A stretch of 54,657 bases of DNA, from assembly GCA_036398215.1 (NCBI GenBank), contig DASWHK010000263.1, positions 1 to 54,657 on the forward strand, written 5' to 3'. Position numbers and translations under genes: made by a program. The notes beneath the pieces were generated by a model. It saw only the letters and a list, made by a program, of their open reading frames with translations, did no database searches and was not told where the DNA came from. Shown here in pieces: positions 30,763 to 37,519 of this stretch. The DNA comes from DASWHK01 sp036398215. GTDB taxonomy: Bacteria > Acidobacteriota > UBA890. Within the stretch, counting starts at the first letter, position 1, and every line of letters begins with the position of its first letter.

Positions 30763-31662
30763 GTGACCGGCAAGGGTGAACGAGGCGTGGTCGGAGTCGC
30801 CGCCTGGTGGGCGGCCCGTCCTCGCCTGGCCTGGCTGAGCGTGGCCGTGTTCGTCCTGCTCAACGTGCTCACCCACGACGGCGTGCAACGGATCGCCGCC
30901 TGGCTCGGCGAGGTGCTGACGATCGAGCGGCTGAGCCGGTACGTGACGCTGGCTGGCGCCGGCGCCATCCTGGCGGCGGCCGGCGCTGCCGCGACCCGGC
31001 TCCGCAGCCACCCCGGCCGCAACCTCCTGCTGTTTTACGGCGCCGCCACCGCCATCCTCCTCGCCCTCTCCTACAACGCCCTCTTCATGGTCAATACGGA
31101 GGCGATCCACTTCCCGCAGTACGCTCTGCTCGGCATGCTGGTGTTCCCGTTGGTCGGGCGGTTCGCGGAGGCCATCTTGTGGGTGACCTTTTTCGGCGCG
31201 CTCGACGAGGCGTGGCAGTACTGGGTGCTGAGCAACTCGGTGGAGTTCGTGTACTTCGACTTCAACGACGTGGTCCTCAACCTGATCGGCGGGGCATTCG
31301 GCGTCCTGTTGCTGGCCGTGCTCCTCGGCCCGGTGACCTCTCGCGAGCCCACCGGCTACGGCTGGCGACGCTTTTGGACCTCGCCGCCGGCCCTGGTCAC
31401 GGCCGTCCTCATCCTGTTGGGCGTGGGGTTGTGGCTGGTCGGCCTCCTGGTCGTCTACCCCTCTCCGGGGGCCTGGGTCGTCCTGGCCCGGGCCGGGCGG
31501 CGGGCCGCCTTCTGGGCGACCTCCTATTGGGGCAAGACGGCCCACGTGCTGACCCCGCTCGAGGGGCTGACGCTTGTCGTCGCGCTGGTTGCCTTCTACG
31601 TACCGCTCGACGCACGCCTTCGCGTGCGCTTGCGGGGTGCGCCCGCCGCAAAACGGCCCTGA
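30763..31662 (+). CDS. VanZ-like family membrane protein
   Basis: 299-residue polytopic protein with about seven transmembrane helices. The VanZ signature is present: EAIHFPQYALLGMLVFP with the His/Gln-Tyr pair, then GALDEAWQYW, then FDFNDVVLNLIGGAFG. VanZ proteins confer low-level teicoplanin resistance in enterococci, but most family members have no assigned function. Two additional C-terminal helices extend it beyond the core. The start is GTG at 30763 with only a weak upstream purine stretch. It lies 69 nt after the exporter operon and might be co-transcribed. The stop codon falls inside a short dispersed sequence also seen near 21650 and 25829. Confidence 0.8.
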   Translation: MTGKGERGVVGVAAWWAARPRLAWLSVAVFVLLNVLTHDGVQRIAAWLGEVLTIERLSRYVTLAGAGAILAAAGAAATRLRSHPGRNLLLFYGAATAILLALSYNALFMVNTEAIHFPQYALLGMLVFPLVGRFAEAILWVTFFGALDEAWQYWVLSNSVEFVYFDFNDVVLNLIGGAFGVLLLAVLLGPVTSREPTGYGWRRFWTSPPALVTAVLILLGVGLWLVGLLVVYPSPGAWVVLARAGRRAAFWATSYWGKTAHVLTPLEGLTLVVALVAFYVPLDARLRVRLRGAPAAKRP

Positions 31663-31729
31663 GAAATGCGCGCGTGGATGGCATAGAATCGCCTCCTGCC
31701 GCCGAGCCAATCCTCGAAAGGAGCCGCGC

Positions 31730-33454
31730 ATGCCACGCCATCGTCCTGCGCTTCTGTACCTGTCGCTCGCCGTCCTGATCGCCGTCCCCCTCACCGTCAC
31801 CGCCCAGCAACGGCCGTCGACCGAGCAGCTCAAGCAAGAGGCGGAGGACATGGTCGCCTCGCTGCAGAAGCTGTCCCAGGAGATGGTCGACTCGATCTTC
31901 TCGTTCGGCGAGCTCGGCTTCCAGGAGTTCTGGACGGTCGAATACATCACCGGGATCCTGCGCGATGAGGGCTTCACGGTCGAGACCGGCTGCGCCGGCA
32001 TGCCGACCTGCTACGTCGCCAGTTGGGGGAGCGGCAGCCCGGTGATCGGCTTCATGGGCGACATCGACGGCCTGCCCGAGACCTCGCAGAAGCCCGGCGT
32101 CGCCTACCACGACCCGCTGATCGAGGGCGGACCCGGCCACGGCGAGGGCCACAACTCCGCCGCCGCGGTCGACGTGATCGGCGCCATCGTGACCAAACGG
32201 TTGATGGAGAAGTACGGCCTCTCGGGGACGCTCAAGATCATTCCCGGGGTTGCCGAGGAGCTGGTCGCGTCGCGGACCTACATGGTCAACGCCGGGCTGT
32301 TCGAGGGCATGGACGTGATGCTCTCCACCCACATCAGCTCGGGGATGACCACCAACTACGGCATCTCCGGCTCGGGGCTGGTCTCGACCGAGTTCACCTT
32401 TCACGGACAATCGGCGCACGGCGCCGGCTCGCCGTGGGCGGGGCGCAGCGCGCTGGACGCCGTCGAGCTGATGAACGCCGGCTGGAACTTCCGCCGCGAG
32501 CACCTGCGGCTGCAGCAGCGCAGCCACTACATCATCTCCAACGGCGGCAACCAGCCCAACGTCGTGCCCTCGGAGGCGGCGGTCTGGTACTACCTCCGGG
32601 AGCTCGATTACGACCGCATCAAGGAGATGCACGAGATCGGCCAGCGCATCGCCCAGGGGGCGGCGATGATGACTGACACGACGGTCAGCGAGCGGGTGTT
32701 CGGCTCCGCCTGGCCGTCGAACATGAGCAAGCCGCTCGCCGAGGTGGTCCAGGCCAACATCCTCGAGGTCGGCCTGCCGGAGTGGTCCGAGCAGGACCAG
32801 ATGCTGGCGCGCGCGGTGCAGCGGATGATGCGCGGCGAGGACGAGGAGGAAGAAGAGGAGGAGGCGGCCGGCGGCGAGGCGGCTGGCGGCGGCCGCGGCG
32901 GCGAGGCGGCTGGCGGACGGGGCGCCGAGCAGGGCGGCGGCGGCGGCCGCGGCGGCGGGAGGGGCGGGCTTCCAACAGAAATCCGCAACACCGAGCTCAA
33001 CGAGGCCAACCAGGGGATGGGCGGCGGCAGCGACGACATCGCCGAGGTCTCCTGGAACCTGCCGACGGTGCGCCTGCGCTACCCGGGCAACATCCCCGGC
33101 ACCACCGGCCACCACTGGTCGAGCAGTATCGCGATGGCGACGCCGATCGCCCACAAGGGGGCCAACTACGGCGCCCGGGTCATCGCCATGACGGCGATCA
33201 CGCTGGTCAACGAGCCCGAGGTCGTCGAGGAGGCCTGGACCTACTTCCGCGAGGTCACCACGGCCAACCAGCAGTGGATCTCGCTGATCCCGGAAGGCAC
33301 GCCGCCGCCTATCCACCTGAACGCCGAAAAGATGCAGCGCTTCCGGCCGCTGCTCGAGCCGCTGCGCTACGACCCGTCCCGCTACGAGACCTACCTGCAG
33401 CAGCTGGGCATCGAGTATCCGACGGTGCGTCGCAACCAGGAGCGGGAGCGCTGA
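31730..33454 (+). CDS. exported M20-family amidohydrolase with Glu/Gly/Arg-rich insert
   Basis: 574-residue metallopeptidase/amidohydrolase of the M20D, AbgB-like branch (aminobenzoyl-glutamate utilisation, dipeptide or aminoacyl hydrolysis). The ATG at 31730 has AAAGGAG 6 nt upstream and starts a signal peptide ending near TVTAQQ. Metal-site elements GFMGDIDGLPE and GHGEGHNSAAAV, then the PGVAEE glutamate, are visible, and the dimerisation domain includes FHGQSAHGAGSPWAGRSALDAV. At about 365-420 an acidic run (EDEEEEEEE) and Gly/Arg repeats interrupt the returning catalytic domain, which resumes with NTELNEANQGMGGGSDDIAEVSW and the final His in HHWSSS. The stop overlaps the next gene as CTGA. 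Confidence 0.85.
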   Translation: MPRHRPALLYLSLAVLIAVPLTVTAQQRPSTEQLKQEAEDMVASLQKLSQEMVDSIFSFGELGFQEFWTVEYITGILRDEGFTVETGCAGMPTCYVASWGSGSPVIGFMGDIDGLPETSQKPGVAYHDPLIEGGPGHGEGHNSAAAVDVIGAIVTKRLMEKYGLSGTLKIIPGVAEELVASRTYMVNAGLFEGMDVMLSTHISSGMTTNYGISGSGLVSTEFTFHGQSAHGAGSPWAGRSALDAVELMNAGWNFRREHLRLQQRSHYIISNGGNQPNVVPSEAAVWYYLRELDYDRIKEMHEIGQRIAQGAAMMTDTTVSERVFGSAWPSNMSKPLAEVVQANILEVGLPEWSEQDQMLARAVQRMMRGEDEEEEEEEAAGGEAAGGGRGGEAAGGRGAEQGGGGGRGGGRGGLPTEIRNTELNEANQGMGGGSDDIAEVSWNLPTVRLRYPGNIPGTTGHHWSSSIAMATPIAHKGANYGARVIAMTAITLVNEPEVVEEAWTYFREVTTANQQWISLIPEGTPPPIHLNAEKMQRFRPLLEPLRYDPSRYETYLQQLGIEYPTVRRNQERER

Positions 33455-34671
33455 TCGAGGCCCGTACCAGGACAATCGCGGTGGCCGCCGCCGCGGCGTG
33501 CCTCGCAGCGGGATGGCTGGCCGCTTGCGGCGGCGCCGGCGAGCCGGACGCCGGCGGGCCACTCGTCCCGATCGGGGAGGCGGTCATCGCGCCGCAGCCG
33601 GAGGTGGAGGGGGATCCCGAGATCGGCGGGCTGTCGTCGCTCTTTCACGTCGGCGGCGGCCTCTACTACGCGGTGTCCGACGATCGCGGCGTGCGCGGCC
33701 CGGCCCGCTACTACACGATCCACATCCCCTTGACCGGCGGCCGCCTGAACGGCGAGCAGGTCTCGGTGCTCAACTGGGATGAGCTGCGCGACGCCGGCGG
33801 CGAGCCGCTGGCGCCGCTCACCTTCGACCTCGAGGGGCTGGTCGCCCACGGCAACAGCATCTTCGTGGCCTCGGAGGGCGACGTCGAGGCCGGCGTCCCG
33901 CCATTCATCGCCGTCTTCGACGCCGAGTCGCGCCTCGTCGAGCGGCTCGGCCTGCCGCCGCTGTTTCTGCCCGCCGGCGGGGGCGCCATCGGCGTCCGCG
34001 ACAACCTCGCCTTCGAGAGCCTGACGATCGATCCCTCCGGCCGCTACCTGTTCACCGCCACCGAGAGCGCCCTCGCCCAGGACGGCCCGATCGCCACCAC
34101 CGAGCACGGCGCCACGGCGCGCATCCTCCGCTTCGACCGCGAGCGCGGCGTGTTCGACGCCCAGTACCTGTACCCCGTCGAGCCGATCCACGCCGCCGCC
34201 GCCCTGCCCGGCGGCGTCCAGGACAACGGCCTCGTCGAGCTGGTGGCCTTCTCCGACCGCTCGCTGCTGGCTCTCGAGCGCTCGTTCGCCGCCGGCGCCG
34301 CCGTCGAGCAGAGCATCAGGCTCTTCGAGGTGTGCCTCGAGGGGGCCGACGACATCGCGACGATTCCCGGCCTCGCCGCCGTCGAGACCGCCTCAATCCG
34401 GCCGGCGCGCAAGCGCCTGATCGCCGACATCGCCGAGCTGGTCGACGACCCCGACAACGTCGAGGGCTTCTCTCTGGGCCCGCGCCTGCGCACCGGCGAG
34501 CCCACCCTGCTGTTCGTCTCCGACAACAACTTCGACCCGGTCCGCCAGACCACGAAGATCCTGGCGTTCCGGATCGCGCCCGGTGCGATCACCGGCTGCG
34601 AAGGCGTCGGCGGCGGCCCCGGCGAGGAGCTCGCCCTCGAGGATGCTCTCCTGGAGCACCCGAGTCGCTGA
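33451..34671 (+). CDS. phytase-like esterase domain lipoprotein
   Basis: About 406 residues. The N-terminus reads IEARTRTIAVAAAAACLAAG then WLAACGG: a basic n-region, hydrophobic core and lipobox LAAC, so a lipoprotein. The mature part is the esterase-like/phytase beta-propeller family (PF13449-type), with GGLSSLFHVGGGLYYAVSDDRG, TFDLEGLVAHGNSIFVASEG, NLAFESLTIDPSGRYLFTATE, and NVEGFSLGP. A phosphoesterase role is only suggested by the family name. No ATG, GTG or TTG gives the full signal peptide. CTG at 33451, in a CTGA overlap with the M20 stop and 8 nt after AGGAG, does. GTG at 33481 would remove the basic residues. Confidence 0.78.
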   Translation: MIEARTRTIAVAAAAACLAAGWLAACGGAGEPDAGGPLVPIGEAVIAPQPEVEGDPEIGGLSSLFHVGGGLYYAVSDDRGVRGPARYYTIHIPLTGGRLNGEQVSVLNWDELRDAGGEPLAPLTFDLEGLVAHGNSIFVASEGDVEAGVPPFIAVFDAESRLVERLGLPPLFLPAGGGAIGVRDNLAFESLTIDPSGRYLFTATESALAQDGPIATTEHGATARILRFDRERGVFDAQYLYPVEPIHAAAALPGGVQDNGLVELVAFSDRSLLALERSFAAGAAVEQSIRLFEVCLEGADDIATIPGLAAVETASIRPARKRLIADIAELVDDPDNVEGFSLGPRLRTGEPTLLFVSDNNFDPVRQTTKILAFRIAPGAITGCEGVGGGPGEELALEDALLEHPSR

Positions 34672-34931
34672 ATCGTGGCGGGCCGGCGTAGAAACCACAT
34701 TTTCAGAGCAGGCTTCCGAAGGGGCGCGCGAACCCGCCGATGCGGCACGGCCGGGTCCGTGTCGGCGGAACTCCGTCGGCCCGGACGCGCCGGAATCGAC
34801 CCCCCGAATGGAGTCAGAAGGACGGCGGGCCCCGCTATCCCCTTGAGGATCCCTTCGATGCGGGGTATACGACCCGCGGTGACCACGCCGCGTAGCGTCG
34901 TTGGCGCCGCCCCGAAAACGGGAGTCTCCCC

Positions 34932-35440
34932 ATGAAACCTCCGCGCTCCATCCGCCGGCCGCAGCGCCCGTTCCGATCCCCGTTCGCCTTCGTGCTCGCC
35001 GCCGGTTTGGCCGCATGCGCCGCACCGGCGCCCGAGGACGGCCATCGGTTCACGATCAGCGAGGAAGGCGGCCTTACCATCGCCCGCACCGAGTACATCG
35101 CCTGGCCCGAGATTCCGCGTGTCGGCTCCATGGCGCCGGAGTTCTGGCCGTCGCCAACAGGCGGTTGGATCGTTCACCTGCTCGCTTCCAGCGACATGGC
35201 CGCGCGCCCGACCCGGATATCTCGGACCGGACGGTGATGCTCGTCTTCGACGAGGAGGGCACCGAGCTGGCGCGGGTGACCGGCGACTGGGTGAAGACCG
35301 GCGAGCTCCGCGATGGCGAGGTCGGCGGCCGGCAGCGCACCTATGAGGTGCCCGTGTACTTCGCGCCGCAGCCACGGGGCGGTTACGTCCCTGGCCGCGG
35401 GATGTGGATGACCGGCGCCGATGAGCCGGCGATCGACTGA
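34932..35440 (+). pseudogene. frameshifted small lipoprotein gene
   Basis: An ATG at 34932 starts a good lipoprotein signal (basic n-region, then VLAAGLAACAAP) and continues as TEYIAWPEIPRVGSMAPEFW until TGA at 35235. The sequence then makes sense in another frame (DISDRTVMLVFDEEGTELARV to GMWMTGADEPAID, stop at 35440). The two frames overlap around 35180-35220, so a single indel there (mutation or sequencing error) splits one protein of about 165 residues. I do not recognise the family; the second half has a beta-strand-rich pattern. No flanking operon partner is evident. Confidence 0.5.
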
Positions 35441-35595
35441 TACGACCTCGACGGAAACCGCATCGGGCGCTGACGGACACCGGACTCCGCGTAGCACGGG
35501 TGGCCGCCGAGGTTCCGATACGCCCCGCCGGAATCTGCCGCCGCGTGGCCGTCTCCTATTCATGAGTGGTGGAGTTCTCCTTGGCAGCCTAAAAG

Positions 35596-35608
35596 GGCTA
35601 TTATAGCC
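35596..35608. promoter_or_regulatory. operator-like palindrome of the Phd/PIN module
   Basis: A perfect inverted repeat GGCTAT-T-ATAGCC ending 2 nt before the antitoxin start. It overlaps -10-like hexamers (TATTAT, TATAGC) with TTGGCA at 35581. Antitoxins of this type repress their own promoter, so this is the likely operator. Confidence 0.5.
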
Positions 35609-35610
35609 AT

Positions 35611-35913
35611 ATGAAAAAGGCCAGCGTGGTCGAAATGAAGAACGGTTTGAGCCGATACCTGTCCTACGTGCAACGGGGGGGGCGCGTCGTGATCTTCAAC
35701 CGCAACACTCCGGTGGCGGAGCTAGTGCCCATCGAGAGCGACGCGGAGCCGACGAGTGCCGACCTGCTGGCGAGCTCCGTGGCGGAACTTGTGCGCAGCG
35801 GCATCGTGCGCCGCGGCCGTGCAAAGCTCCGAATGGAGCGGCTTCGCGAGCTTTCCGGGAAGCCCAGCGGCGTGCTCGACGCGCTGCTCGAGGAGCGGGC
35901 CGGCGGCCGGTGA
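35611..35913 (+). CDS. Phd/YefM-family antitoxin
   Basis: 100-residue antitoxin. The N-terminal DNA-binding fold reads ASVVEMKNGLSRYLSYVQRGGRVVIFNRNTPVAELVPI (given in two parts: SVVEMKNGLSRYLSYVQ and VIFNRNTPVAELVPI), the standard Phd/YefM pattern. A flexible C-terminal tail (about 60-100) would wrap the toxin. It overlaps the PIN toxin gene by 4 nt (GTGA), so the pair is co-translated with antitoxin first. Its leader is very short and has an operator-like palindrome. Confidence 0.9.
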   Translation: MKKASVVEMKNGLSRYLSYVQRGGRVVIFNRNTPVAELVPIESDAEPTSADLLASSVAELVRSGIVRRGRAKLRMERLRELSGKPSGVLDALLEERAGGR

Positions 35914-36335
35914 AGTTCTGGGACAGCTCCGCCATCGTCCCTATGCTCGTTCCCGAGCGCGAGTCTTCCGCTTGCTACGGCTTGCTGGAAGACGACCCCG
36001 AAATGTTGGTGTGGGCAACGACGTCGGTCGAAGTGCTCTCGGCGATTCACCGGATGTCACGCACCGGCGACCTTCAGCCCGATGCCGCGGCGCTCGCCAT
36101 CGAACAACTGGAGGTACTGCGGGCCGGCTGGAGCGAGGTCCTCGACGTCGAGATCGTCCGCACCCGCGCGGAACGACTCCTCGCGGTTCACGACCTGCGA
36201 GCCGCCGACGCGCTGCAGCTTGCCGCTGCATTGACCGCCAGCGGCGAGCGAACCAGGGGAGTGGGCTTCGTCGGCCTCGACAAGCGCTTGAACGAGGCCG
36301 CGCGCCGCGAAGGATTCCGCGTACTGCCGGACTGA
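35910..36335 (+). CDS. PIN-domain toxin (VapC-like ribonuclease)
   Basis: 141-residue PIN-domain endoribonuclease. Acidic metal-site residues are visible: Asp5 in KFWDSSAIV, Glu in TTSVEVLSAI, Asp in RAADALQLAAAL and Asp in GLDKRLNEAA. VapC-type toxins cut tRNA or rRNA and are held inactive by the antitoxin. The start is GTG in a GTGA overlap with the Phd-type antitoxin. It ends 7 nt before the convergent TauE gene. Confidence 0.9.
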   Translation: MKFWDSSAIVPMLVPERESSACYGLLEDDPEMLVWATTSVEVLSAIHRMSRTGDLQPDAAALAIEQLEVLRAGWSEVLDVEIVRTRAERLLAVHDLRAADALQLAAALTASGERTRGVGFVGLDKRLNEAARREGFRVLPD

Positions 36336-36342
36336 TGGAGGA

Positions 36343-37290
36343 TCAGCCCGCGGGCGGGACCGCGCCGCTCTCCGCGGGCGGCTCACCGGGGGGCTGGACC
36401 CGGTACTCGGTGCGCGCCGAGCGAAGCATCGAGATCGCCGTGTAGACGACGACCACGACGACCAGCCAGCGGATCGCCGCCAGCGGCAGCTCCTTGACGA
36501 TGTAGGCGGCGATGAGCACGGCGGGGATGCCGCCCAGCGCCAGGCCCAGCGCCGGGCGCAGCGCGTAGCTGTTCTTGCGCACGAAGCGGGTCGAGCCCAC
36601 CGGCATCAGGAAGGCGCACGAGCCCATCATGATCGGGAAGGCCGCCCGCGGGTTCATCCCCAGCAGGCTGATCATGATCAGGCTGGGGGCGTACATGCCG
36701 ATGCCCAGGGTCATCAGGGCGCCGAGGATGAAGTTGCCGATCACGGCGACCACAAGCAGCGGGCCCGACAGGCCGAGGGCGACGCCGCCGGCCGGGAAGA
36801 GGTCGAACTGGGTCATCAGCATCAGGCTGGCGGCGACCAGCAACGCCGTCCCCATGCCGATCTGGATCTTGCGCCGCGGCCACGAGGCGACGACGCCGGC
36901 CCCGAGCCAGGCGCCGGCGACGGAGGCGCCGATCAGCAGCGTCAGCGTCATCATGTCGACCTCGATGATCGCCACGTAGATGAACGCCTGAACGATCACC
37001 GGCGGCGTGTGGCCAACGTTGAGCGTCCCCGGGATGATGCGATCCGGGACGATCCGGCGGAGCTTGAAGATCGACGTCGTCGGCGCGAACGAGCCGATGC
37101 CCAGGGTATCGAAGAAGTTGGTCACGAAGCCGATCGCCAGGTGGGCGGCGGTCGGCGAGCCGGGCGTCGCCGCCGGGTCGCCGGCGGGCAGCTCCCGGCG
37201 CGCCCGCCGGACCCCCGCCACCCAGTTGACCAGAAAGACGACGCCGACGGCGCCCAGCAACAGAAAGAAGGTGAGCTTGGCGGCGGACAT
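36343..37290 (-). CDS. TauE/SafE-family sulfite/anion exporter
   Basis: 315-residue polytopic membrane protein of the TauE/SafE (DUF81) family. About eight transmembrane helices form two inverted repeats; GFVTNFFDTLGIGSFAPTT is the first repeat signature and the second half has LGALMTLGIGMYAPSLI. The family exports sulfite, sulfoacetate or other organosulfur anions. The substrate here is unknown and no sulfur genes are adjacent. The C-terminal 20 residues are Pro/Ala-rich. The ATG at 37290 lacks a strong RBS. It converges with the PIN toxin and lies downstream of the S9 peptidase on the same strand, with 229 nt between. Confidence 0.85.
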   Translation of the reverse strand: MSAAKLTFFLLLGAVGVVFLVNWVAGVRRARRELPAGDPAATPGSPTAAHLAIGFVTNFFDTLGIGSFAPTTSIFKLRRIVPDRIIPGTLNVGHTPPVIVQAFIYVAIIEVDMMTLTLLIGASVAGAWLGAGVVASWPRRKIQIGMGTALLVAASLMLMTQFDLFPAGGVALGLSGPLLVVAVIGNFILGALMTLGIGMYAPSLIMISLLGMNPRAAFPIMMGSCAFLMPVGSTRFVRKNSYALRPALGLALGGIPAVLIAAYIVKELPLAAIRWLVVVVVVYTAISMLRSARTEYRVQPPGEPPAESGAVPPAG

Positions 37291-37345
37291 GGGCGGCTAT
37301 CCTACGCTGGCCTCGGGCCGGCGGCAATGGCGGTCGGCCGGCATT

Positions 37346-37456
37346 TTAGGCGCCGCCGTCGACCCAGCCGGGGACCAACGCCCCGGCGCCGAACTCACAG
37401 ATGGCGAACCGCGCCGCCAGCACCAGCAGCTCGTGCGAGGCGCCGGGTTCGCTCAC
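37346..37456 (-). CDS. possible 36-codon ORF behind the repeated leader motif
   Basis: GTG at 37456 to TAA at 37346 encodes a hydrophobic 36-residue peptide (SHELLVLAARFAICEFGAGA in its middle). It starts 4 nt after the second copy of the 22-bp motif that also precedes citrate synthase, in the same relative orientation. No recognised homology and no clear Shine-Dalgarno; it may be a gene remnant or chance. Confidence 0.2.
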   Translation of the reverse strand: MSEPGASHELLVLAARFAICEFGAGALVPGWVDGGA

Positions 37457-37460
37457 TGGT

Positions 37461-37482
37461 GGTGGAAGTGTGATGGGTCTGG
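37461..37482 (+). repeat. 22-bp leader motif, copy 2
   Basis: Exact inverted copy of the sequence at 87-108 (core GTGGAAGTGTGATGGGTC). Flanking similarity continues after a 10-bp insertion (TTGCGG-GCGAG). It lies between the S9 peptidase stop and the TauE gene. Confidence 0.5.
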
Positions 37483-37519
37483 CGCGTGGACCTTGCGGGG
37501 CGAGGGCAAGGAGAGCCGG

